This document shows positions 6,898-13,050 of a stretch of DNA of 47,362 bases, piece by piece. Each line of letters begins with the position of its first letter. Position 1 is the first letter of the stretch. Source of the stretch: a virus. Made by a program: the position numbers and the translations under genes. The notes under the pieces are model-generated. The model had not been told where the DNA came from and ran no database searches. It saw only the letters and a list, made by a program, of their open reading frames with translations. The DNA lies in the IMG/VR virus record IMGVR_UViG_3300009285_002261, positions 1 to 47,362 of that record. The stretch is one strand, 5' to 3'.

Positions 6898-7074
6898 ATG
6901 AGCGACCGCATCGAATGGGACTGGTGCTCGCGCTGCCGGCGGGGAGCCCCTGCCCTGCCCTGCTTAGGCTTCCGGCCGCGGCCACGAAGACCCGCCGCGA
7001 GCGCGCCGTGGGACTGCCCGAGCTCGCGGTGCACATTGTGCGGCAGCGTGCCGAGCGCGGCGCCAGCAAGGTGA
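6898..7074 (+). CDS. Short ORF with strong ribosome site, probably the broken 5' end of the integrase-like gene
   Basis: 58 aa from an ATG with an excellent site (GGAGGTAAGACC). It begins MSDRIEWDWCSRCRRGAPAL, a zinc-ribbon-like start, then turns into low-quality Arg/Pro-rich sequence. The switch falls on three tandem CCCTG units (6948-6962). With one unit fewer, this start would be in frame with the recombinase remnant that follows. I therefore see it as the displaced start of that gene, or as a small zinc protein fused to it by deletion. Confidence 0.45.
   Translation: MSDRIEWDWCSRCRRGAPALPCLGFRPRPRRPAASAPWDCPSSRCTLCGSVPSAAPAR
6948..6962 (+). repeat. (CCCTG)x3 pentanucleotide repeat at a frame boundary
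   Basis: Three perfect CCCTG copies lie between the strong start at 6898 and the integrase frame. Loss of one 5-bp copy would join MSDRIEWDWC... directly to ...LLRLPAAATKTRRER. It is a candidate slippage site. Confidence 0.7.
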
Positions 7075-7398
7075 CTGGCGTGGTTTTCGCGCCAAGGAAT
7101 TTCAAGAAAGCTCTCGCCGCCGCGTGCGCCAAGGCCGGAGTGCCGCGCTTCACTCTGCGCGATCTGCGGCACACCTATGCCACGCTCGCGCTCGCCGGGA
7201 CGGCCGATGCCGTTGCGGTCCAGGCGGCGCTGGGGCGTACGGATCTGCGCACGACCCAGCTTTACCAGTCGACCACACTGAGCCGGACAGCAGCAGCCTC
7301 GGCCGCGGTGGCGCTGGCACTGGGCCTGCCGGGGGGGTCAAAGTCGGGTGGTCATAGCGATACAGGCAAGACGGAGATACCCCAGGATTTTCAAGCGC

Positions 7399-7439
7399 GC
7401 GCCCGTAGCTCATATGGACAGAGCACCGGCCTTCTAAGC
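7399..7439 (+). other. attP: Putative attP core: 5' half of tRNA-Arg(UCU)
   Basis: Bases 7399-7437 read as a tRNA from the acceptor arm to the anticodon loop: GCGCCCG (acceptor), TA, GCTC/GAGC D-arm (7408-7411, 7421-7424), CCGGC anticodon stem, loop CTTCTAA with anticodon TCT (7433-7435). Pairing on the 3' side fails after GC (7438-7439), and no T-arm (TTCGA) follows. It is a half-gene joined to unrelated DNA, as expected for an attachment site with crossover in the anticodon loop. It lies inside the integrase reading frame. Confidence 0.75.
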
Positions 7440-7448
7440 GCCCGATCC

Positions 7449-7514
7449 CTTGCAATATCATGTACTTGCTGTGCAGAGCGTTGCCGCCGCTTGCACGGCT
7501 TTTCGCATGCTTGC
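7449..7514 (+). repeat. Four CTTGC direct repeats beside attP
   Basis: CTTGC occurs at 7449-7453, 7465-7469, 7490-7494 and 7510-7514. In addition GGGGTCAAA occurs on both sides of the tRNA half (near 7324 and 7524). These could be arm-type integrase or excisionase sites. The words are short, so chance is possible. Confidence 0.3.
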
Positions 7515-7582
7515 GAGGGGGAGGGGTCAAATGCAGGGGGCATGGTCGATCTGGGTGACGAGCGCTCGAAGGGCGGCACCCG

Positions 7583-7777
7583 ATGAGCACCCCTCGTCCC
7601 CGCTACGACTACGTGGTCAAGCGCGGCCTCGACTGCTGGGCCGTGCGCGAGCTCAATCGGTGGGGTCATGTTCGCCGGCAGTGGGTCGGCTACCACACGC
7701 ACGCCGAGGCGCTGGCGGTGGCACTGGCCCTTGAGGAGCACGAGAGCCGCAGGACTGTGCAGCGGGGGTGCGCATGA
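7583..7777 (+). CDS. Small hypothetical protein
   Basis: 64 aa, ATG overlapping the integrase-frame stop (ATGA 7583-7586). Residues such as YDYVVKRGLDCWAVRELNRWG suggest a small beta-hairpin-helix fold with AALAVALALEE-like helix near the end (EALAVALALEEH). No known domain. The overlap indicates translation coupled to the upstream frame. Confidence 0.55.
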   Translation: MSTPRPRYDYVVKRGLDCWAVRELNRWGHVRRQWVGYHTHAEALAVALALEEHESRRTVQRGCA

Positions 7778-8082
7778 CCCGCCCCCTCCTCCCCTGGCGC
7801 CTCGGCTACGACTGCCAGGGCGGCACCTCGGTATCAGTCGGCAGCGAGTACGGCCTGGACTTCGACGAGCTGTGCCTTGCCGAATCGGTGCATCTCGAGC
7901 GCCTCGAGCCGCGGCACTTCTTCCTGAGCGTCGGCGACAGGGCGATCTGGTTCAGCGTCAGGCGCGACGGGACGGCCAGCATCACACACGAGGAGACACG
8001 CCAGCTCGTCAGCCCGAAGCAACGGAAGAAAAACCTGGTGGCACTGACACGCGCCCGTGGGCGCGGGAGGAGCAAGCAATGA
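7774..8082 (+). CDS. Hypothetical protein
   Basis: 102 aa, ATG at 7774 overlaps the previous stop. The body (LGYDCQGGTSVSVGSEYGLD, HFFLSVGDRAIWFSVRRDG) looks like a small beta-sheet protein. The C-terminus is basic (RARGRGRSKQ). No family recognised. Confidence 0.55.
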   Translation: MTRPLLPWRLGYDCQGGTSVSVGSEYGLDFDELCLAESVHLERLEPRHFFLSVGDRAIWFSVRRDGTASITHEETRQLVSPKQRKKNLVALTRARGRGRSKQ

Positions 8083-8393
8083 AGGTCGTGGTGTACGGAG
8101 CGAGCGACGACTTGATCGAGATCGAAGGAGACTTGTCCGAGGAATTCGGCGCGTACGACTCAGGTGAGCCGAAGACACGCTTCCTGGCGTTCTCGGATGG
8201 CACGCTGTTGAGCATCGTCTACGGCATCGACGGTGCCTACTGGCGCATCAACCGCATGGTCGCCGGGCAGGCGACCTACGAGAAACACGAGGCGACCTAC
8301 GATGATGGCGACTACAGCGACCGCGTCACGCTGACCGGCGACAACCTGCGCTGGGTGGTGCTCGGCGAACACTGCGAAAGGGCGAAGACGTGA
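8079..8393 (+). CDS. Conserved hypothetical protein (KVVVYGASDDLIEIEGD family)
   Basis: 104 aa, ATG overlapping the previous stop. It begins MKVVVYGASDDLIEIEGDLS, continues with RFLAFSDGTLLSIVYG, and contains YSDRVTLTGDNLRWVVLG. I recognise this as a recurrent small protein of phages and bacteria with no assigned role. It is acidic and predicted mostly beta. It precedes thyX with a GTGA overlap. Confidence 0.7.
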   Translation: MKVVVYGASDDLIEIEGDLSEEFGAYDSGEPKTRFLAFSDGTLLSIVYGIDGAYWRINRMVAGQATYEKHEATYDDGDYSDRVTLTGDNLRWVVLGEHCERAKT

Positions 8394-8992
8394 AGATCGT
8401 ACAGCCCTCAGTCACGCTCGAGGCCTGGATACCGGAGCCAGCCGCCATCATCGAGCGAGCCGGACGCACGTGCTATCGGAGCGAGCACAACATCTGCCCG
8501 GGCAGTGCGGCCCGCTTCGTGCGGATGCTGGTCGAGCGCGGCCACCTATCCGTGCTCGAGCACGTGAGCGCTACGCTGCGCATCGTCTCTGACCGCGGCG
8601 TCTCGCATGAGCTAGTGCGCCACAGGATCGCCAGCTTCGCGCAAGAAAGTACTCGGTATTGCCGCTACGACCACGGCATCGAGGTCATCGAGCCGCCAGG
8701 GCTATCCGATCACAATCGCGAGGCATGGATGTCCGCAGTCGCCAAGGCGGAGCGCGCCTATCTCAACATGCTAGATGCAGACACAGCGCCCCAGATCGCC
8801 CGCGCCGTACTGCCGACCTGTCTCAGGACCGAGATCGTTATGACCGCCAATGCTCGCGAGTGGCTGCATGTACTCGAACTGCGCGAGAGCAAGGCAGCAC
8901 ATCCACAGATGCGACAGGTGGCCAGCATGATGCGCGCCGAGCTTGCTGGCTGGTGTCCCGAACTCTTCGCCAAGGAGCTGAGCGATGTCTGA
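8390..8992 (+). CDS. thyX: FAD-dependent thymidylate synthase ThyX
   Basis: 200 aa, close to the normal family length. ThyX makes dTMP from dUMP using methylene-tetrahydrofolate, NADPH and FAD. The diagnostic motif RHRIASFAQESTRY is at residues 77-90. An N-terminal segment with SVLEHVSATLRI and the C-terminal RESKAAHPQMRQVASMM are also typical. GTG start overlaps the previous stop. With the pyrophosphohydrolase downstream it would raise dTTP for phage DNA synthesis. Confidence 0.95.
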   Translation: MKIVQPSVTLEAWIPEPAAIIERAGRTCYRSEHNICPGSAARFVRMLVERGHLSVLEHVSATLRIVSDRGVSHELVRHRIASFAQESTRYCRYDHGIEVIEPPGLSDHNREAWMSAVAKAERAYLNMLDADTAPQIARAVLPTCLRTEIVMTANAREWLHVLELRESKAAHPQMRQVASMMRAELAGWCPELFAKELSDV

Positions 8993-9194
8993 GACCGTGG
9001 ACCATCCACCGCACTACAACCACGGCGGCGTCGAGGCAATCGACGTCATCGAGGCGTGGGAGCTCGGCTTCTGCCTCGGCAACGTAGTCAAGTACATCTC
9101 GCGGGCAGAGCACAAGGGATCGACGCTCGAGGATCTGCGCAAGGCGGCTTGGTACCTCAATCGGGAGATCGAGCGGAGGGGCAAGAGCAAATGA
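8985..9194 (+). CDS. DUF3310 protein
   Basis: 69 aa. The family pattern is clear: DHPPHYNHGGVEAIDVIEAW, then CLGNVVKYISRAEHKGSTLE and DLRKAAWYLNREI. DUF3310 proteins are common in phage nucleotide-metabolism clusters and are sometimes called nucleotide kinase-like, but activity is not established. The start overlaps thyX by 8 nt (ATGTCTGA). Confidence 0.9.
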   Translation: MSETVDHPPHYNHGGVEAIDVIEAWELGFCLGNVVKYISRAEHKGSTLEDLRKAAWYLNREIERRGKSK

Positions 9195-9637
9195 ACACGG
9201 CCTACTGCGCCAACTGCGAGTCTGCGTTCCCAGCCGGCCAGCATGAATGCAATCCTGACTGGCAAGCCGAGGTCAACCGCTTCAACGACGCGATCGAAAC
9301 CCCGCGGCGCGAGTCGCCCGGCTGGCCCGACAACAACTCCGGCATCCCGCTCGCACTGAGGCTCATCGGCGAGGAGCACTGCGAGCTCGTCGAGGCCGTC
9401 CACCGCACGGACATCGTCGAGACCGCCGACGCGATCGGGGACTGCATCGTCGTCCTGCTCGGTCTCGCACGCCGGCTCGGCATCGACATGCACCCGGTCA
9501 TGGCGGAGATCCAGCGCAGCAATATGGCCAAGGCGGGTGGTCCTGTGCGCCCCGACGGCAAGCGACTCAAGCCGCCCGGGTGGACGCCTCCCAACATCGC
9601 GCGCGTGCTGCGGGCGCAGGGGTGGGATGGCCAATGA
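9191..9637 (+). CDS. MazG/PRA-PH-like NTP pyrophosphohydrolase
   Basis: 148 aa. The N-terminus has Cys pairs (YCANCESAF ... HEC) like a small zinc knuckle. The core has the all-alpha pyrophosphohydrolase motifs EExxE (GEEHCELVEA) and a downstream ExxD pair (VETADAIGDCIVVLLGLA). The ending MAKAGGPVRPDGKRLKPPGW then TPPNIARVL is typical of phage PRA-PH proteins. It likely hydrolyses a nucleoside triphosphate to the monophosphate, with Mg2+ held by the acidic motif. It pairs functionally with ThyX. Confidence 0.85.
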   Translation: MNTAYCANCESAFPAGQHECNPDWQAEVNRFNDAIETPRRESPGWPDNNSGIPLALRLIGEEHCELVEAVHRTDIVETADAIGDCIVVLLGLARRLGIDMHPVMAEIQRSNMAKAGGPVRPDGKRLKPPGWTPPNIARVLRAQGWDGQ

Positions 9638-9930
9638 TGACTCCGCTCGAATTGGCGCTTGCATGCAAGCGTGTCATCGAAAGCGAGCACGGACTCAGCA
9701 GGGTCTGTCTGGTTGTCCCTGGCCCACCGCCGCGAGGCGAGCGCATACGCCTCGATCGCTCGACGCGCAAACGGTGCCCAATGGGCGAGGTGGCGAACTG
9801 GCACGACAACCCGCCGCGCACCGTCGCCTACTTCGATGCGATCGATGTGCTCGCATGGCTGCACGCAAAGGGCCTTGTCAATGTGGATGCAACAGAGAGG
9901 AGACCGCATGTACCGCACCGCCAGCCGTAG
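9634..9930 (+). CDS. Conserved hypothetical protein
   Basis: 98 aa, ATG overlapping the previous stop (ATGA). The sequence LSRVCLVVPGPPPRGERIRL, then PMGEVANWHDN and AYFDAIDVLAWLHAKG, looks like a compact alpha/beta protein. It recalls small proteins of other phages, but no domain name can be given. Confidence 0.6.
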   Translation: MMTPLELALACKRVIESEHGLSRVCLVVPGPPPRGERIRLDRSTRKRCPMGEVANWHDNPPRTVAYFDAIDVLAWLHAKGLVNVDATERRPHVPHRQP

Positions 9931-10360
9931 CCGAGCCACACAATCGCAGTCGCGCCGCTCGAGTGATGCCGGCCCGAAGCACGCCCGCTTCCTCGTCGTC
10001 GCCTTCCGCCGCGGTCGTGACAACATGGGCCGCGAGCGCGTCTATCGCCGCGTGTGGGCCGAGAGCTTCTACGACCAGGCCGAGTCCCGCATGGAGGCGC
10101 TCGCCGAGTCGTACGAGTACCGGGCCGTGCTGCATGCGGACGGCACGACGGCCAAGAGCTACGGGACCGTATCTGTCGCCGAGGAGTGGGCCGCAACGAG
10201 GCGCGGTCACAACCGCGGCGCGGACTGGTGCACGGCGAGCACGCACGCGGACAGAGAGGGCGGGCACGATCGGTCGGCGGTGGAGCAGCGCAACGATTTT
10301 CTGGAAACGTGCGCGGCGCTGGGGCGGACCGGGAATCGGTCGAGGTGCAGAAGTGTCTGA
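9908..10360 (+). CDS. Hypothetical basic protein
   Basis: 150 aa, ATG preceded by AGGAG at spacing 6. It overlaps the previous gene by 23 bp. The N-terminal 25 residues are Ser/Arg-rich and likely disordered. The rest includes RRVWAESFYDQAESRMEALA and AVEQRNDFLETCAALG. No motif for function seen. Confidence 0.5.
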   Translation: MYRTASRSRATQSQSRRSSDAGPKHARFLVVAFRRGRDNMGRERVYRRVWAESFYDQAESRMEALAESYEYRAVLHADGTTAKSYGTVSVAEEWAATRRGHNRGADWCTASTHADREGGHDRSAVEQRNDFLETCAALGRTGNRSRCRSV

Positions 10361-10697
10361 GCGCTGGCCCCCCGCCGACCTGCTCCACTCCTCCGGCGTC
10401 TGGCTGGTGCGCGACGGCAAGAGGGTACGGGAGCTGGCGGCCCAGGGGCAGCTTGCCATCGAGGGTCCGCGCGCAGCCAAGCACGGGAGCAATGGGGTCC
10501 TCGAGCGATTGGTCGCAGCAGTCGAGAGCGCGAGGCGAGTCCTCGGCGGAGAGGTGATCGATGGGATCGCAGACAAGGAGCAGGCCCGCGCCGAGGCAGC
10601 GCACGACCACGAGATCGAGCGCCGGGAGCGACAGGGACGCGAGCAGCAGGAGCGCTACGCTGCCTCTGCCCGACGAGGGCGCCGCCGCACTGGCTGA
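10353..10697 (+). CDS. Hypothetical protein, coiled-coil C-terminus
   Basis: 114 aa from GTG with GAGG 8 bases upstream; 8-nt overlap with the previous stop. The N-terminal half (LLHSSGVWLVRDGKRVRELA) may be a small beta element. The C-terminal third is a charged helix (AEAAHDHEIERRERQGREQQ). No recognised family. Confidence 0.5.
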   Translation: MSERWPPADLLHSSGVWLVRDGKRVRELAAQGQLAIEGPRAAKHGSNGVLERLVAAVESARRVLGGEVIDGIADKEQARAEAAHDHEIERRERQGREQQERYAASARRGRRRTG

Positions 10698-10809
10698 GCT
10701 CGCGCGACTGTGGGATCTCGGACACCAGCACGGATGTGCGTGCAGGGCGTGTGTGAGGCTGCGATCGGTGGCGCGTGCGGCTGGGCTCTGGGCGAGCTTG
10801 CCGGCCTGA
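10561..10809 (+). CDS. Hypothetical protein, last gene of the rightward block
   Basis: 82 aa if the ATG at 10561 is used, which overlaps the previous gene by 137 bp. The convincing part is the C-terminal half (LPDEGAAALAELARLWDLGH, then CACRACVRLRSVARAAGLW) with a C-x-C-x2-C cluster. No better start exists in frame. It ends 2 bp before the last gene of the leftward block, so the two operons converge here. Confidence 0.4.
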   Translation: MGSQTRSRPAPRQRTTTRSSAGSDRDASSRSATLPLPDEGAAALAELARLWDLGHQHGCACRACVRLRSVARAAGLWASLPA

Positions 10810-10811
10810 CT

Positions 10812-11447
10812 CTAGCGCGCGACCACGATCCCCGCCGCCATCCCGAGCAGTAGCCCAGCCCCGCTCGCAGCGGCGACATGCCACCATTGCCAGGTCGGCG
10901 ACGGGTCCGGCACGACGACGGCCTCAGAGTACGGCGCCTCGAATGCACCGCGCGCCAGTAGCGCCGCCTCGGGTGGGCCCAGTCGCCAGGCCGAGATTGC
11001 ACCGACGAGCACCCGCGCTCCGGCGCGGCCCCCGATCACGACCTCATCCGCGCGCAGCTCGAGCCGGTCGCCAGGGCGCACCAGACACGGGACCTCTTCC
11101 GACTCATCTTCGGGTGGTGGCTCCTCGTCGGGTGGCTCTTCGACGACGATCGGCCCCGTGCTCGCGCGCACCACCGAGACGATACGCGAGCGAGGGAGTG
11201 CCTTGCGCGCCTTGTCGAGTGCGGCTTGAAGCTCCGGGACCTTGCCGGCCAGATCGTCGGCTCGCCGCTCGGCCTGCTCTCGGCTCACCCGCTCCTCGAC
11301 GATTTCACCGAGCGCACGCAGCTCCGACTCCTCGGCCGCGGTTCGAGCATCGGCCTCGGCGTCGAGTTGAGACTGGAGCCGATGCAAATACCAGCCCCCG
11401 CCGCCGACGAGGCCGACGACGAGAAGCCAGGGAAAGACGTTGCTCAC
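10812..11447 (-). CDS. Membrane protein of the lysis cassette
   Basis: 211 aa, GTG start in GTGA overlap with the holin-like gene. An N-terminal membrane segment (FPWLLVVGLVGGGGWYL) is followed by a coiled coil (about 25-85), an acidic Pro/Glu stretch (EEPPDEEPPPEDESEE), a globular part and a second membrane segment at the C-terminus (ASGAGLLLGMAAGIVVA). Position after the endolysin and the coiled coil suggest a spanin-like or lysis accessory role. The C-terminal second membrane segment is not standard for an i-spanin. Confidence 0.6.
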   Translation of the reverse strand: MSNVFPWLLVVGLVGGGGWYLHRLQSQLDAEADARTAAEESELRALGEIVEERVSREQAERRADDLAGKVPELQAALDKARKALPRSRIVSVVRASTGPIVVEEPPDEEPPPEDESEEVPCLVRPGDRLELRADEVVIGGRAGARVLVGAISAWRLGPPEAALLARGAFEAPYSEAVVVPDPSPTWQWWHVAAASGAGLLLGMAAGIVVAR

Positions 11448-11707
11448 AGCTGCGGCTCGGCCGGCTTGGCGTTGCGCTCCCCTGCCGTGATGGCGCCGGC
11501 GAGGAAGCCGCAGATGACCGCCGCGATCTTGATCGCTCGCACCACGCCGGGCTCTGGCGCACCATCCGGCGCGATCACGCTCGCGAGCTGGTCGGCGAAG
11601 GCCAGCCCACCCGCCGCGAAGGCTAGTGTCGCGCCACGGAGCCAGCGGACTGCCGCGAGCTCGTCAAAGAGAAAGGCCCGAAACACACGCTTGATGAGAG
11701 GGATCAC
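11444..11707 (-). CDS. Putative holin (two membrane segments)
   Basis: 87 aa, GTG start overlapping the endolysin stop. Two hydrophobic segments, LRGATLAFAAGGLAFADQL (about 24-42) and IKIAAVICGFLAGAITAG (about 61-78), are separated by a short loop. The N-terminus is basic and the tail is polar. Size, two-helix layout and position directly after the endolysin fit a holin that forms membrane lesions at lysis time. Sequence family not identified. Confidence 0.6.
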   Translation of the reverse strand: MIPLIKRVFRAFLFDELAAVRWLRGATLAFAAGGLAFADQLASVIAPDGAPEPGVVRAIKIAAVICGFLAGAITAGERNAKPAEPQL

Positions 11708-12324
11708 GCTACACCTCCAAGTGAAAGACCTTCGGCGCGCACGAGCGTTGCCACGTGGTCACGGTCCGTGCGCCACTGATCGATCGCTGCCAGCCGCGCG
11801 AGCACATCGCCCTCCAGCTTGCGCAGGTCGAGCGACTCATGCGGGCAGACCTTGCCCGGATCGCGGCTCGCTCCTGGTAGTGACGTGTGCCCGACGATGC
11901 GCGCCGGCTTGCCGCCGACTAGCACGCTCGCCAGCACAAGCGCGGTGCAGGTTCGCACGAGCGCACGGACCTGATGTGTGGTTGGCCGCTCGCCGACGTA
12001 GGCCACTGCCCACGACTTGCTATTGTGCTCTCGCGCATGGGCCCCGCGCACCGAGAGCGGTAGCATCTGTTCAACCACGCCGTCCGCGCGCACGAGCAGG
12101 TGGTAGGGACACAGCCCCGAGGTGCCGAGGCCATTGGGTGGCGAGGCCGACTGCGCCGCGAAGGTGCGGACCAAGCCCACGCCGTCGAGGTCCTCGTCGG
12201 AGATGGGGCTCGGATTGTCGGTGCCGCCCACTCGCAGACTGGTCTTGTGGATAACGATGAATTCCGGGCCGACGACTGGCCTCGAGTTGCGAGCATCGCA
12301 CTCGGCGATCCGATCGCGGATCAC
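11704..12324 (-). CDS. Endolysin, N-acetylmuramoyl-L-alanine amidase-like
   Basis: 206 aa, GTG start overlapping the upstream stop. Amidase_2/PGRP fold: EFIVIHKTS (His26), PYHLLVRADGVVEQMLPLSV, RGAHAREHNS, WAVAYVGERPT, and VGHTSLPGASRDPGKVCPHE. By analogy with T7 lysozyme, His26, His146 and Cys160 are likely zinc ligands. It would cut the amide bond between MurNAc and L-Ala. No signal peptide is seen, so release depends on a holin. Confidence 0.85.
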   Translation of the reverse strand: MIRDRIAECDARNSRPVVGPEFIVIHKTSLRVGGTDNPSPISDEDLDGVGLVRTFAAQSASPPNGLGTSGLCPYHLLVRADGVVEQMLPLSVRGAHAREHNSKSWAVAYVGERPTTHQVRALVRTCTALVLASVLVGGKPARIVGHTSLPGASRDPGKVCPHESLDLRKLEGDVLARLAAIDQWRTDRDHVATLVRAEGLSLGGVA

Positions 12325-12563
12325 GGCGCCACCGTGGCCCTGAGCAGATCCAGCAGCCCTGACCCGGCAGCCGATGCTACCGCCGCCGCAGCGAATACTT
12401 GCCAGCGTAGCGCCTTGAAGTCACCGAGCAGGGTCAGGTCCCGCTCCTCGAGCGTGCGCAGTCGCTGCTCGTGGTCGGCAAGTGCGCGATCGTGCTGCTC
12501 ACATCTCAGGCCGAGCATGCCGCTGCCGCCGCTGCTCTCGCCTGTCATCGCCTGCGGGGCCAT
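12321..12563 (-). CDS. Small XhlA-like coiled-coil membrane protein
   Basis: 80 aa from the ATG at 12563, chosen because GGAGATAG lies just upstream; an ATG at 12575 lacks a site. A short coiled coil (HDRALADHEQRLRTLEERDL) is followed by a C-terminal membrane segment (QVFAAAAVASAAGSGLLDLL). This layout matches XhlA/hemolysin-type phage proteins that act with holins. GTGA overlap with the endolysin supports a lysis role. Confidence 0.6.
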   Translation of the reverse strand: MAPQAMTGESSGGSGMLGLRCEQHDRALADHEQRLRTLEERDLTLLGDFKALRWQVFAAAAVASAAGSGLLDLLRATVAP

Positions 12564-12600
12564 ACCTATCTCCATGCGTCCCGTCGCCGGGCCGCTTTGC

Positions 12601-13032
12601 CTACGCCGCCGCGCCGGCCAGTAGCTCGCCGGTCACCGTGATCTTGTCGCTGGCATTGGGCGCGCCGCCGTGCGCGACAACGACCTGCAGAGCACGGGCG
12701 CCCCCGGTCTCGATGAGCACGGAGAATGACTTGTCGGCGCTGAGCGACTCCGTGATGTATGTCTCATTGAACGAGAGGGTTGCCGTGCTGCCCGACCAGC
12801 TCTTGCGAGTCAGGCTGCCAGTCGCGCTATCCGCAGCGGCGCCCTCCGTGACGACTGCCGAGATCGTGCCGTTGTTGGCATGCGTGAAGACGAAGTGCAG
12901 CGCGAGCCGGTCATACTGCTCGAGCTTCTTACCATTGGCGAGAGCTGGGCCGATGGTGAAGGTCCGCGTGGCCGCCACGGCATTGAGCGCCACGTCCGAC
13001 AGCAGGGTTCCAAGAGGAAGCACGTCAAGCAT
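12601..13032 (-). CDS. Hypothetical structural protein
   Basis: 143 aa, start preceded by AAGGAGATA. Predicted beta-rich (KLEQYDRLALHFVFTHANNG, TATLSFNETYITESLSADKS). It lies between the tail fibre and the lysis genes and resembles small fibre- or tail-associated beta proteins in style. No family recognised. Confidence 0.55.
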   Translation of the reverse strand: MLDVLPLGTLLSDVALNAVAATRTFTIGPALANGKKLEQYDRLALHFVFTHANNGTISAVVTEGAAADSATGSLTRKSWSGSTATLSFNETYITESLSADKSFSVLIETGGARALQVVVAHGGAPNASDKITVTGELLAGAAA

Positions 13033-13050
13033 GGGAGTATCTCCTTGGGG

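Larger units (their letters stand above)
6915..7586 (+). pseudogene. int: Tyrosine recombinase (integrase) remnant
   Basis: Only the C-terminal catalytic half of a phage integrase is recognisable: TKTRRERAVGLP, then FTLRDLRHTYATLALAGTA (box II His/Arg) and LGRTDLRTTQLYQ with the nucleophile Tyr. The N-terminal DNA-binding domains and the first catalytic Arg are missing, as only 35 bp separate it from the DUF5131 gene. The usual LGH is LGR, so a further catalytic residue is changed. The frame then runs through the tRNA half-site and stops at 7586 in ATGA overlap with the next gene. It looks inactive, or dependent on a helper integrase. Confidence 0.75.

Noticed and set aside
7399-7475. Complete tRNA-Arg gene
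   Set aside because: Acceptor, D-arm and anticodon loop are present, but the 3' anticodon stem, T-arm and acceptor 3' strand are missing, so only a half gene is called.
11226-12254. Plus-strand frame of 342 codons over the lysis cassette
   Set aside because: Shadow of the holin-like and endolysin genes; Arg/Ala/Pro-rich with no plausible start.
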